Shown in pieces: positions 23,736 to 35,073 of a DNA stretch of 64,000 bases (position 1 is its first letter; each line of letters starts with the position of its first letter). Below the pieces are notes generated by a model. It made no database searches, was not told where the DNA came from, and saw only the letters and a program-made list of their open reading frames with translations. The position numbers and the translations under genes are program-made. The DNA comes from Echinarachnius parma. Its lineage: Eukaryota > Echinodermata > Echinoidea > Clypeasteroida > Echinarachniidae. The DNA lies in NCBI GenBank assembly GCA_037951105.1, contig JBAMJV010009461.1, forward strand, positions 1 through 64,000. Reading direction: 5' to 3'.

Positions 23736-24006
23736 ACTCGTCATTGACAGAAGGGTATCATGCACAAACAAGCTAGTACCCATGTCAAGTATTTATAGGA
23801 GACAAAAACTGTATTTCTGTAAAATTATGAACAAGAGTATTGTTGGCTACCTTAAACCAGTATGACATATTTTACTTTTGGTCGTGCATGATAACCCCTT
23901 GTCAATGGAGAGTGGAGTCGATGGGTCTCAAACAAGTGTTTTTTCAATATTTTACAATGTACAATGTATAAATGAACAGTATGTGGTTATTTAATTTTTG
24001 GGAATT

Positions 24007-24400
24007 AAAGGGATAGTTGAGTTTTGGTATAGAGGGCGCTACACAAAATAAATTTTTTGTGAGATAATGAAAAAACTGAGTGTCAAATTCGAAAGAGCAT
24101 ACAATTTTAATGACAGAATAAACTTTATTTGATCAAAATCAGTTCAGAAATGGCTGAAATATCCATTAACATAACCATTTGTAATAATTGTGGGGCCCCA
24201 GCCGTTACATTTTTTGTTTAAATGCTTCCTCTTTTCAAAAATATACAAAAAAGTTTTAAATAGTTGTTGATTATCTCTCTATCTAATCACTATTTCAACA
24301 AAACAACACATGCACAATATTTTATTTAAAATGGTGGAAACCAATGAAATTTTAGACAGCGCCCTCTTGAGTTTTAATGGCTCTTTTTAAATGATAATGG
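24007..24400. mobile_element. TTAA-type element, 'AAAGGGATAGTTGAG' family, incomplete
   Basis: Begins TTAAAGGGATAGTTGAGTTT as at 55149 and shares 'cgaaagagcatacaatttta' and 'aataaactttatttgatcaa' with 51330-51500. The right terminal repeat is not seen. Confidence 0.6.
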
Positions 24401-24643
24401 TCCTCCATCTGACAAGACCCCTGATGACAACATTTACCGGCATTTTCAAGCACGCACAAAGCCAAGGGGAAAGTAACTGCGCATACTTGGATACCGCACA
24501 ATCTTGGATGCCCTGACCCAAACTGATAATCAAAATATGTTCTGATTTAAATTCTACATGTACATTAGATACACCCCTCTACTCATCAAGCCAAACCCAG
24601 AAACCAACCTGTCGCTGCTATGCCCTGCTGTCTGCACCCACAG

Positions 24644-24794
24644 ATGAACCCCTTGGTGGTTGCCATGGTGATGGAGATGGTGGGGAACCTCGTCACCCTG
24701 AAGGAGGAGGAGGATGAGGATGATGATGAAGAGGCAGCGGATGATTGGATAACTAGTGTGTCGTTGGATAGCTTGCCTAGCAGTCACGGAGAAA
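24644..24794 (+). CDS. unrecognised gene nested in UGT intron, exon a (first recognised)
   Basis: Candidate exon of a small gene on the UGT strand. It follows a pyrimidine-rich acceptor ending cacccacag (24635-24643) and ends at a strong donor GAAA|GTAAGT in phase 1. It reads MNPLVVAMVMEMVGNLVTLK, then an acidic stretch (EEEDEDDDEEAADD, about residues 21-34), then DWITSVSLDSLPSSHGE. The first ATG may be an internal Met if further 5' exons exist; an in-frame ATG also lies at 24620. It joins in frame to 26715-26846 and 27351-27484 for a 138-residue total. No family was recognised. Confidence 0.55.
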
Positions 24795-25189
24795 GTAAGT
24801 AGGACTATTAACCCTAACCCATTCCGGACTGGTCCTGAAAATACTTGGGCTAGGGTCTATGGAGAATACATGATATAGCAAAATCAATATTAATTATTTT
24901 AAAACAGTAATTTTGTCTATGTTCTAATGCGCTGCAATGTACACAGTTCCCTTCACACTGATGTGCATATAATGATTTACTGTATTATCTCAGAAAGTTT
25001 TCACCTATTTGGAATAGTTTTTGTTGAATGTATAGTACCATGGACAACAGAAATTAATATGTAAAGATGTGAATCTAGCTATTGTCATTTATATGGTTAA
25101 TGATGTGATTGTTTGATCAATTAAGAAACCATTTATCTGGCAGTCAAAATTAAAAGTCTAACAGAATTGTATTTTACTATTCACAGGAG

Positions 25190-25460
25190 TCACCATCATC
25201 AATGTTATCCTCCTCGCCATCATCATCATCAACACAACCACCACCACCACCACCACAGTCCTTTCTGCCATTGTCATTGGCGCTAAGATCATTATTACTA
25301 TCATCATCATCATCATCATTGTCATTGTCGTCATCATCATCATCATCATTGTCATCATCATCACCACCACCACCACCACCACCACCACCACCATCATCAC
25401 CATCATCAGAATCATCAGAATTATCAGATTCATCGCCATTGTCATGGTCATTGTTATGTT
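25190..25460. repeat. (ATC)n / (ACC)n trinucleotide microsatellite
   Basis: Dense ATC and ACC runs give long but meaningless Ser/Pro, Ile/Thr or Met/Val frames on both strands. An acceptor-like 'ttcacag' precedes it at about 25188, but no donor with coding sense follows. Confidence 0.9.
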
Positions 25461-26714
25461 TATTATTGTTGGATCACCCATGGAATGAACTGAACGGACG
25501 CCACTTTTGGATTGCATAACTGTTTATTCAATCTGCAATAATAAGAAAATGCAAAGAGAAAATCCACTGTAAATATGGAGACATTCATCTGATGGCATAC
25601 AATCTTACACAATAAATCTCATCAACTAATTTACTGTTGAACAAGTCGAGAATGAATAACAGTGTCCTAATTTCTATAAGTGAGAAGTGTGTCTATTATC
25701 TATTAAGTGCGTTCTACTAAACATGGTACAAAGCTTCCATGCATCAAGGCACATTCTTATTGAGTAAATGTATTCTCATTAGAGATCCTACAAAAAAAGA
25801 CCACCATTTCAAAGTGTGCGTGGGCTTATCAATGTGACTTTCACAAATAAAATACCCATTAAATAAACCATCTTGAATTAACCCAACACAAATTGCTTTT
25901 ATATTCTTCTTGAAACAAACCAATTTCCTCATCCAAATGAGCAACCAAAAAATCATGACGTAATTCATGCTCTCTTTTGTATAAAACCAAAAACCATAGC
26001 TTTCAATTGATGGTCACTCTATTTTGTATATATAGCCTCACTACACAGTGACCTACTTCTTTCAAGCTCAAATTCATTTACTGTGAAATTAATTCCTCAT
26101 TATCAAAACAATATAAATTTCCCTGATTCTAAGGAAAGTAATCTATGCTTGACATACATGTACCTCACAAAAATGACACTTTTTTCACTTCACATCTGTA
26201 CAACAATTTGTGTCTCTGAGCTTATAGTTGCGATTAAACTTAAATTTCCTTTTCTTCAAAGTCACCATAATCTGACCGGAAACTGTCCGGCTAAAATAAG
26301 CCGTACCAAGCACACACTTCAGCGTACCAATACCGGTATACACTACATTACCGCTAAATACAAAACCAAATTACCTCGCAACACTCAGACATAAAGTTTT
26401 GTACGTATTATTCACCATTTACGTTACTACACATCTTCATACTTCATTAATCAAATGTTAAGTAATTCATAATTAAACTCACTCTTTGGGCGGCGTTAAA
26501 ATATGTCGGAAAGAACTGATTTCGGGACATTCTGGACCCGCGGAGAGACAGATACTCTGACTATCTTCAGAACATGTTGGCGACTACGAAATTAAAACGC
26601 TACGGTGTCTTCAAATCGCCACTACGATTAAAGAAAAAACTTGAACCTTAATTCATAACAAAATTTCCAATTTCAACGAAACAATTATGATTATCATAAA
26701 TGTTATTTTTGCAG
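25461..26714. other. non-coding intron sequence of the nested + strand gene
   Basis: No exon, repeat or RNA gene recognised. Small frames on either strand lack features. Confidence 0.4.
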
Positions 26715-26846
26715 GAGTTCTCAGTATTTTGAAGTCGTATGCCGCTGTCACACATCTCAGCCATCTTGACTCATCTCAACTCGGCTATTCAGATCAAGTA
26801 GATAGCGAACCATCATTCCACATAGAGAACTGGGCATTCTTTACAA
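26715..26846 (+). CDS. unrecognised nested gene, exon b
   Basis: Bounded by the acceptor tgttatttttgcag and the donor ACAA|GTAAGT, 132 nt, phase 1 to phase 1. It reads (R)VLSILKSYAAVTHLSHLDSS, then a Q-L-G-Y-S-D-Q-V-D-S-E-P-S-F-H-I-E-N-W-A-F-F-T segment. It looks like genuine protein sequence rather than low complexity. The phase agrees with exons a and c, and strong splice sites on both sides make it the best supported of the three. Confidence 0.6.
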
Positions 26847-27350
26847 GTAAGTCAAGAACCGGATGAATAGAAATACAAGGAAACACATTGTGTGTTTTTT
26901 TCTTTTTTTTTCTCTCCTTATAATTTTACAGAAACTTTAAAAAATTTAATATGCAAAGAAATTGTTTTTCTTTCTTCTACTAACACTTGCATTGTATTAC
27001 TCATTAAACATTTTTTCTATATTCTATCTACATAGTATTTTTGTTGACACAATTTCTCTTCTCACGATAATTTTTTTTTAAAACATATTTTACTCCATAC
27101 AGTATATTCTGCATAGTGATTTATAAAAGACTGGAAGTAAACATTTGGAAGTAGGCCTATTGATAATACCTGTTTTAGTCTTTGTAATTATGTGGAAGAC
27201 CAAATTGTCACAGGTAGAGAATGGAGGCACTAATGATACAAAAAACATGATATGAATGTAAAATCAAGGAAAGTATAACAAAAATCATATGAAAATATAA
27301 AAAAGAAAAAATTTACCTCAAATAATAAACTTGCATATTTTAAATTTCAG

Positions 27351-27484
27351 AATTTTATCTAATTGTACCGACACACAAGATCTCTGCCAACCAACGTGTG
27401 CTGGCCGCAACATTTGGCATGTGGATAGCTTGCAACATAATCTACAAGAATTGTTTTGAAAAAAACAAAAATTTGAATTATTAA
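27351..27484 (+). CDS. unrecognised nested gene, last exon
   Basis: Follows the acceptor taaatttcag in phase 1 and runs to a TAA at 27482-27484. It encodes KFYLIVPTHKISANQRVLAA, then TFGMWIACNIIYKNCFEKNK and a short end. The hydrophobic stretch TFGMWIACNIIY could be a short membrane-associated helix. The exon ends about 230 bp before the first unit of the - strand array, so the two genes are convergent. Confidence 0.5.
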
Positions 27485-27766
27485 TGAATTATGCAATTTT
27501 ATGTTCCAAACCATTTTTTTGGTGCATATACATGTAAATCACTAGTTATTGCTTGGAATAGGCTTATTTTGTATGCATGAATATTCTTTATGACTTAGTT
27601 ACCAATTGTCCATCAATTTTTACTACAGTACCAATATTCATTAATTACTTTCTTTTTGACCAATGCCAATCAATGAACCCATGATAAAAGACTATTGGTA
27701 CACCAATCCTAACTCTCTGGTTTGCTGAAGTTGATTACTCTTTGGATTCTGGCCCCAGCCCCTCAC

Positions 27767-27826
27767 TTGGTGTCATCATTACGTCCTCCATGGTAACCAC
27801 CTGCTTTGTAGGCGGCTCTGCAGGAT
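27767..27826 (-). pseudogene. isolated array unit at the left edge of the array gene
   Basis: A single copy of the 60-nt candidate exon with the same CTTCTCCAG acceptor and AAGTGAGG donor as in the arrays. It lies downstream (in - strand sense) of terminal exon A. It marks the left border of the 1.8-kb duplication: beyond 27856 the sequence 'cactgtctaaaaaatatctc' matches 29680 and 31493. It is probably not part of a transcript, because no terminal exon follows. Confidence 0.5.
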
Positions 27827-28640
27827 CTGGAGAAGAATGAGAAATAAGAAAAACAAATCACTGTCTAAAAAATATCTCAAGTAACAATACCTCTCATTCC
27901 TTCACAGATATCAAATAAATTCAATAGTTTAAGCCATTTCAATATATTTATTACCATGCATTTCAAGTAGTCATTGTTGGTACATTTTGATAAAAGTTTG
28001 TAAATCTGTTAAATGGAACGTAAATGACATTGTAACCTGGACAAAATGTTATTTGTGCTATTAGACACTAAATACAATAAATAGTCTCTCATTTTCTACA
28101 TGTTTTTGTCCAGGTATTTGTAAAATCTTTCATTTGCATTGGTAGGAAAATGACATCTTACTTCAAAATACTGATGTTTCCTATTTTGCATGTTTTATGA
28201 CAGCTTTTGTTGGCAATTGAGTATTTTGTAGTGCATGCAGAAGCAATTTTCAAAACCAAAGCAAGGATAGATAATTAAATACGTATCATAAATTCACCCA
28301 TCAAACTAATATTTTTGCATATGGCAACAAAGTTACCTTGGAACTTTAAGCAAAACTCTTAAACATAGTTTTGTTGTATTCATTTAAATACATTTAAAAA
28401 GAAATACAGTATCATGATGTATTTTAAAAATATTTTCCTAAAAAATGGACCCCTTATGTTTGTTATTGAATTTTTTTAATTATTGGGGAAATGGGGGGGG
28501 GGGGGGGGGAGGGGGGAGGGGCACTTGCACCCCACAGCTATGCCAATGCCTTGCATTGCATCACAATTTAAAACACTGAGAATTAAATTTAGCTATTTAT
28601 CCTTCTGTCCAGGATCATTACTAAGTTGAACAGTTTACAC

Positions 28641-28900
28641 TTAGGTTTCCTGAGACCCAGAATCATCTGCCGTAGATTCGTTCGGGCCGTTTAGATTTGT
28701 GTTCTTCTTGCATCGCTTGTAAATACATATCCCTCCAATAATAAGAAGGATGAATATTATACCTGCAATAGGTACACCGATCTTACCTCCATGGTTTGCT
28801 GGATTTGATCCCTCTTTGGATTCTGGCCCCAGCTTATCACCTGGTGTCATCATTCCGTCCTCCATGGTAACCACCTGCTTTGTACGCGGCTCTGCAGGAT
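28641..28900 (-). CDS. array gene, alternative terminal exon A (transmembrane and cytoplasmic tail)
   Basis: After the acceptor CTTCTCCAG the exon opens in phase 1 like an ordinary array unit (DPAEPRTKQVVTMEDGMMTP). It then continues through KLGPESKEGSNPANHGGK into a membrane helix (IGVPIAGIIFILLIIGGICI), basic residues YKRCKK, and a tail ending DSGSQET before TAA at 28641-28643. This makes the product a type I membrane protein with a tail of about 27 residues. A donor-like GGAG|GTAAGATC lies inside, just before the helix (28785-28787). A possible ATTAAA signal on the - strand is at 28475-28480. Exons B and C are near-identical copies spaced about 1815 bp apart. Confidence 0.65.
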
Positions 28901-29012
28901 CTGGAGAAGAATGAGAAATAAGAAAAACAAATCTAAGATGTTACTGAAGAAATCTTCACTCCCTGGTTTGCTAGAGTTGATCCCTCTTTGGATTCTGGCC
29001 CCAGCCCCTCAC

Positions 29013-29407
29013 TTGGTGTCATCATTACGTCCTCCATGGTAACCACCTGCTTTGTAGGCGGCTCTGCAGGATCTGGAGAAGAATGAGAAATAAGAAAAAC
29101 AAATCTAAGATGTTACTGAAGAAATCTTCACTCCCTGGTTTGCTAGAGTTGATCCCTCTTTGGATTCTGGCCCCAGCCCCTCACTTGGTGTCATCATTAC
29201 GTCCTCCATGGTAACCACCTGCTTTGTAGGCGGCTCTGCAGGATCTGGAGAAGAATGAGAAATAAGAAAAACAAATCTAAGATGTTACTGAAGAAATCTT
29301 CTCTCCCTGGTTTGCTAGAGTTGATCCCTCTTTGGATTCTGGCCCCAGCCCCTCACTTGGTGTCATCATTACGTCCTCCATGGTAACCACCTGCTTTGTA
29401 GTGGCTT
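29013..29407 (-). CDS. array gene, candidate repeat exons of block A (three units)
   Basis: Three units hold candidate exons at 29357-29407 (51 nt), 29185-29244 and 29013-29072 (60 nt each). Each starts after CTTCTCCAG (CCAACAG in the first) and ends CCAA|GTGAGG, phase 1 to phase 1. The exons encode repeats like DPAEPPTKQVVTMEDVMMTP; the first begins EATTKQ. Spacing is exactly 172 bp. The sequence beyond the donor is also open (GEGLGPESKEGS) because the last exon shares it. Confidence 0.5.
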
Positions 29408-29585
29408 CTGTTGGCATTGGACAAGAATGAGATATTATAACAAAAACAATCTCAAGATAAACAGATTTACACATTTTTGGCATAAGAGCCAAAATTCTAT
29501 TTTTAGGCCAGGTTTAACTTTTCAACATGTACATGTATTTGTATATTTATTTTATTTTCAGAAATAATTGCATTATAAATCATAC

Positions 29586-29652
29586 CTGCTGGATTCCCAT
29601 GATAGCCCACATGCAGTTTATTTCTAATCGATCGTTTCATTTTTCTGTTCAT
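29586..29652 (-). CDS. possible alternative first exon of block A
   Basis: On the - strand an ATG opens 22 codons ending HVGYHGNPA and then G|GTATG, in phase 1, just upstream of block A. The end resembles the end of the signal exon at 41246 (ISGNP G|). It lacks a signal peptide and no promoter was seen, so this is tentative. An identical copy lies at 31401-31467 before block B. Confidence 0.25.
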
Positions 29653-30455
29653 ATCTCGGCAGGTGCATTAATTCTCACTGTCTAAAAAATATCTCAAGTA
29701 ACAATACCTCTCATTCCTTCACAGATTTCAAATAAATTCAATAGTTTAAGCCATTTCAATATATTTATTACCATGCATTTCAAGTAGTCATTGTTGGTAC
29801 ATTTTGATATAAGTTTGTAAATCTGTTAAATGGAACGTAAATGACATTGTAACCTGGACAAAATGTTATTTGTGCTATTAGACACTAAATACAATAAATA
29901 GTCTCTCATTTTCTACATGTTTTTGTCCAGGTATTTGTAAAATCTTTCATTTGCATTGGTAGGAAAATGACATCTTACTTCAAAATACTGATGTTTCCTA
30001 TTTTGCATGTTTTATGACAGCTTTTGTTGGCAATTGAGTATTTTGTAGTGCATGCAGAAGCAATTTTCAAAACCAAAGCAAGGATAGATAATTAAATACG
30101 TATCATAAATTCACCCATCAAACTAATATTTTTGCATATGGCAACAAAGTTACCTTGGAACTTTAAGCAAAACTCTTAAACATAGTTTTGTTGTATTCAT
30201 TTAAATACATTTAAAAAGAAATACAGTATCATGATGTATTTTAAAAATATTTTCCTAAAAAATGGACCCCTTATGTTTGTTATTGAATTTTTTTAATTAT
30301 TGGGGAAATGGGGGGGGGGGGGGGAGGGGGGAGGGGCACTTGCACCCCACAGCTATGCCAATGCCTTGCATTGCATCACAATTTAAAACACTGAGAATTA
30401 AATTTAGCTATTTATCTTTCTGTCCAGGATCATTACTAAGTTGAACAGTTTACAC

Positions 30456-30715
30456 TTAGGTTTCCTGAGACCCAGAATCATCTGCCGTAGATTCGTTCGG
30501 GCCGTTTAGATTTGTGTTCTTCTTGCATCGCTTGTAAATACATATCCCTCCAATAATAAGAAGGATGAATATTATACCTGCAATAGGTACACCGATCTTA
30601 CCTCCATGGTTTGCTGGATTTGATCCCTCTTTGGATTCTGGCCCCAGCTTATCACCTGGTGTCATCATTCCGTCCTCCATGGTAACCACCTGCTTTGTAC
30701 GCGGCTCTGCAGGAT
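30456..30715 (-). CDS. array gene, alternative terminal exon B (transmembrane and tail)
   Basis: Same reading as exon A (28641-28900), including the membrane helix, YKRCKK and DSGSQET tail, and the internal GGTAAG donor-like site. The offset is 1815 bp, and no coding difference from exon A was seen. Confidence 0.65.
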
Positions 30716-30827
30716 CTGGAGAAGAATGAGAAATAAGAAAAACAAATCTAAGATGTTACTGAAGAAATCTTCACTCCCTGGTTTGCTAGAGTTGATCCCT
30801 CTTTGGATTCTGGCCCCAGCCCCTCAC

Positions 30828-31222
30828 TTGGTGTCATCATTACGTCCTCCATGGTAACCACCTGCTTTGTAGGCGGCTCTGCAGGATCTGGAGAAGAATG
30901 AGAAATAAGAAAAACAAATCTAAGATGTTACTGAAGAAATCTTCACTCCCTGGTTTGCTAGAGTTGATCCCTCTTTGGATTCTGGCCCCAGCCCCTCACT
31001 TGGTGTCATCATTACGTCCTCCATGGTAACCACCTGCTTTGTAGGCGGCTCTGCAGGATCTGGAGAAGAATGAGAAATAAGAAAAACAAATCTAAGATGT
31101 TACTGAAGAAATCTTCTCTCCCTGGTTTGCTAGAGTTGATCCCTCTTTGGATTCTGGCCCCAGCCCCTCACTTGGTGTCATCATTACGTCCTCCATGGTA
31201 ACCACCTGCTTTGTAGTGGCTT
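30828..31222 (-). CDS. array gene, candidate repeat exons of block B (three units)
   Basis: Candidate exons at 31172-31222 (51 nt, starting EATTKQ), 31000-31059 and 30828-30887. They are identical in structure to block A, with the same acceptors and donors. Confidence 0.5.
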
Positions 31223-31400
31223 CTGTTGGCATTGGACAAGAATGAGATATTATAACAAAAACAATCTCAAGATAAACAGATTTACACATTTTTGGCATAA
31301 GAGCCAAAATTCTATTTTTAGGCCAGGTTTAACTTTTCAACATGTACATGTATTTGTATATTTATTTTATTTTCAGAAATAATTGCATTATAAATCATAC

Positions 31401-31467
31401 CTGCTGGATTCCCATGATAGCCCACATGCAGTTTATTTCTAATCGATCGTTTCATTTTTCTGTTCAT
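31401..31467 (-). CDS. possible alternative first exon of block B
   Basis: Copy of 29586-29652, the same 22 codons ending in phase 1 at G|GTATG. Tentative for the same reasons. Confidence 0.25.
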
Positions 31468-32272
31468 ATCTCGGCAGGTGCATTAATTCTCACTGTCTAA
31501 AAAATATCTCAAGTAACAATACCTCTCATTCCTTCACAGATTTCAAATAAATTCAATAGTTTAAGCCATTTCAATATATTTATTACCATGCATTTCAAGT
31601 AGTCATTGTTGGTACATTTTGATATAAGTTTGTAAATCTGTTAAATGGAACGTAAATGACATTGTAACCTGGACAAAATGTTATTTGTGCTATTAGACAC
31701 TAAATACAATAAATAGTCTCTCATTTTCTACATGTTTTTGTCCAGGTATTTGTAAAATCTTTCATTTGCATTGGTAGGAAAATGACATCTTACTTCAAAA
31801 TACTGATGTTTCCTATTTTGCATGTTTTATGACAGCTTTTGTTGGCAATTGAGTATTTTGTAGTGCATGCAGAAGCAATTTTCAAAACCAAAGCAAGGAT
31901 AGATAATTAAATACGTATCATAAATTCACCCATCAAACTAATATTTTTGCATATGGCAACAAAGTTACCTTGGAACTTTAAGCAAAACTCTTAAACATAG
32001 TTTTGTTGTATTCATTTAAATACATTTAAAAAGAAATACAGTATCATGATGTATTATAAAAATATTTTCCTAAAAAATGGACCCCTTATGTTTGTTATTG
32101 AATTTTTTTAATTATTGGGGAAATGGGGGGGGGGGGGGGGGAGGGGGGAGGGGCACTTGCACCCCACAGCTATGCCAATGCCTTGCATTGCATCACAATT
32201 TAAAACACTGAGAATTAAATTTAGCTATTTATCCTTCTGTCCAGGATCATTACTAAGTTGAACAGTTTACAC

Positions 32273-32532
32273 TTAGGTTTCCTGAGACCCAGAATCATCT
32301 GCCGTAGATTCGTTCGGGCCGTTTAGATTTGTGTTCTTCTTGCATCGCTTGTAAATACATATCCCTCCAATAATAAGAAGGATGAATATTATACCTGCAA
32401 TAGGTACACCGATCATCCCTCCATGGTTTGCTGGATTTGATCCCTCTTTGGATTCTGGCCCCAGCTTATCACCTGGTGTCATCATTCCGTCCTCCATGGT
32501 AACCACCTGCTTTGTAGGCGGCTCTGCAGGAT
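32273..32532 (-). CDS. array gene, alternative terminal exon C (transmembrane and tail)
   Basis: Like exons A and B, except that the codons before the helix read HGGMIG instead of HGGKIG. This changes GGTAAG to GGGATG and removes the internal donor. It is the first terminal exon reached from the signal exon after the 12-unit array, so it is the most likely one for full-length transcripts. Confidence 0.65.
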
Positions 32533-32644
32533 CTGGAGAAGAATGAGAAATAAGAAAAACAAATCTAAGATGTTACTGAAGAAATCTTCACTCCCTGGTT
32601 TGCTAGAGTTGATCCCTCTTTGGATTCTGGCCCCAGCCCCTCAC

Positions 32645-34588
32645 TTGGTGTCATCATTACGTCCTCCATGGTAACCACCTGCTTTGTAGGCGGCTCTGCA
32701 GGATCTGGAGAAGAATGAGAAATAAGAAAAACAAATCTAAGATGTTACTGAAGAAATCTTCACTCCCTGGTTTGCTAGAGTTGATCCCTCTTTGGATTCT
32801 GGCCCCAGCTTATCACCTGGTGTCATCATTCCGTCCTCCATGGTAACCGCCTGCTTTGTAGGCGGCACTGCAGGATCTGGAGAAGAATGAGAAATAAGAA
32901 AAACAAATCTAAGATGTTACTGAAGCAATCTTCACTCCCTGGTTTGCTGAAGTTGATCCCTCTTCTGATTCTGGCCCCAGCCCCTCACCTGGTGTCATCA
33001 TTACGTCCTCCATGGTAACCACCTGCTTTGTAGGCGGCACTGCATGATCTGGAGAAGAATGAGAAATAAGAAAAACAAATCTAAGATGTAACTGAAGCAA
33101 TCTTCACTCCCTGGTTTGCTAGAGTTGATCCCTCTTTGGATTCTGGCCCCAGCCCCTCACTTGGTGTCATCATTACGTCCTCCATGGTAACCACCTGCTT
33201 TGTAGGCTGCACTGCATGATCTGGAGAAGAATGAGAAATAAGAAAAACAAATCTAAGATGTAACTGAAGCATTCTTCACTCCCTAGTTTGCTGAAGTTGA
33301 TTCCTCTTTGGATTCTGGCCCCAGCCCCTCACTTGGTGTCATCATTACGTCCTTCATGGTAACTACCTGCTTTGTAGGCGGCACTGCATGATCTGGAGAA
33401 GAATGAGAAATAAGAAAAACAAATCTAAGATGTTACTATTAGCAATCTTCACTCCCTGGTTTGCTGAAGTTGATCCCTCTTTGGATTCTGGCCCCAGCAC
33501 CTCACTTGGTGTCATCATTACGTCCTCCATGGTAGCCACCTGCTTTGTAGGCGGCACTGCATGATCTAGAGAAGAATGAGAAATAAGAAAAAGAAATCTA
33601 AGATGTAACTGAAGCAATCTTCACTCCCTGGTTTGCTGAAGTTGATTCCTCTTTGGATTCTGGCCCCAGCCCCTCACCTGGTTTCATCATTACGTCCTCC
33701 ATGGTAACCACCTGCTTTGTAGGCGGCTCTGCAGGATCTGGAGAAGAATGAGAAATAAGAAAAACAAATCTAAGATGTTACTGAAGAAATCTTCACTCCC
33801 TGGTTTGCTGAAGTTGATTCCTCTTTGGATTCTGGCCCCAGCCCCTCACTTGGTGTCATCATTACGTCCTTCATGGTAACTACCTGCTTTGTAGGCGGCA
33901 CTGCATGATCTGGAGAAGAATGAGAAATAAGAAAAACAAATCTAAGATGTTACTGAAGAAATCTTCACTCCCTGGTTTGCTAGAGTTGATCCCTCTTTGG
34001 ATTCTGGCCCCAGCTTATCACCTGGTGTCATCATTACGTCCTCCATGGTAACCACCTGCTTTGTAGGCGGCTCTGCAGGATCTGGAGAAGAATGAGAAAT
34101 AAGAAAAACAAATCTAAGATGTTACTAAAGCAATCTTCACTCCCTGGTTTGCTAGAGTTGATCCCTCGTTGGATTCTGGCCCCAGCCCCTCACTTGGTGT
34201 CATCATTACGTCCTCCATAGTAACCACCTGCTTTGTAGGCTGCACTGCAGGATCTGGAGAAGAATGAGAAATAAGAAAAACAAATCTAAGATGTTACTGA
34301 AGCAATCTTCACTCCCTGGTTTGCTGAAGTTGATCCATCTTTGGATTCTGGCCCCAGCCCCTCACTTGGTGTCATCATTACGTCCTTCATGGTAACTACC
34401 TGCTTTGTAGGCGGCACTGCATGATCTGGAGAAGAATGAGAAATAAGAAAAACAAATCTAAGATGTTACTGAAGCAATCTTCACTCCCTGGTTTGCTGAA
34501 GTTGATCCATCTTTGGATTCTGGCCCCAGCCCCTCACCTGGTGTCATCATTACATCCTCCATGGTAACTACCTGCTTTGTAGTGGCTT
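32645..34588 (-). CDS. array gene, 12 candidate repeat exons of block C
   Basis: Twelve units at 172-bp spacing (one 173). In transcription order the candidate exons are 34538-34588 (51 nt), 34366-34425, 34194-34253, 34022-34081, 33850-33909, 33678-33737, 33506-33565, 33333-33392, 33161-33220, 32989-33048, 32817-32876 and 32645-32704. All keep an acceptor AG (TCTAG in one), a GT donor after CCA[A/G], phase 1-1 and an open frame. Variants alternate between DPAEPP, DHAVPP, DHAVQP and DPAVQP at the start, with single changes such as MMKP and MKDV. Introns would be only 112 nt, with a T-rich tract before CTTCTCCAG. The product would be a signal peptide, about 20-residue Thr/Met/acidic repeats, then a membrane helix. 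Function is unknown. Confidence 0.5.
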
Positions 34589-35073
34589 CTGTTGGCATTG
34601 GACAAGAATGAGATAATATAAGAAAAACAATCTCAAGATAAACATATTTAACATACATCCACTCATTTTTGTCGAGCCCACTGTAGGTGGAGGGGAGACT
34701 AAGGGATCCAAATTGTGTTGGTCCGTCTGTCCATCTGTCTGTTTATCTGCTTGAAAGACCCGCCGAAGTCTGGGCACGATTCTATTGGCCCATTGTTCAA
34801 CGGCTGTTTTTTGCTGCGGGTGTCGCTGAATTTGCAGTATTGCGTGTGATTCCTATGGGCGACGTGATAGATTAAAATACCGTATTTAGCATGCATTACG
34901 GGAAAATTGTGTGTCAAAAGACAGCAAAGCGCTTTTAAGAGTGAGGCAGTGGAACAAATAATTACAACTATTTTTGTTAATAAACAAGGATGATTGAACA
35001 GAGTTGCGCAATACCTTTGTCGAAATGCACCCTGTACCAATTCAACCTGTGAAAATGTGCAGATGGGATAGAG

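Larger units (their letters stand above)
27856..29672. repeat. 1.8-kb segmental duplication, block A
   Basis: Block A (27856-29672) and block B (29673-31488) are nearly identical head-to-tail copies, offset 1815 bp. Block C (from 31489) repeats the left part to about 32700 with offset about 1817 and then expands into a longer array. Each block has non-coding DNA with a poly-G run (28493, 30311, 32126), a terminal exon, then 172-bp units. Confidence 0.9.
29673..31488. repeat. 1.8-kb segmental duplication, block B
   Basis: Starts at the same 'tctcactgtctaaaaaatat' junction as block C and ends where block C begins. See block A for the content. Confidence 0.9.
31489..34660. repeat. block C of the segmental duplication with expanded 172-bp array
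   Basis: The left half matches blocks A and B; the right half is the 12-unit array. Homology to the block ends stops near 34650 at 'aaacatatttaacatacatc', where the array sequence gives way to unrelated DNA. Confidence 0.85.

Noticed and set aside
25158..25519. 105-119 codon frames on both strands
   Set aside because: Pure ATC/ACC trinucleotide repeat translated in different frames.
27767..34600. CRISPR-like array
   Set aside because: The 172-bp units are near-identical throughout, with no unique spacers, and sit in an animal gene context.
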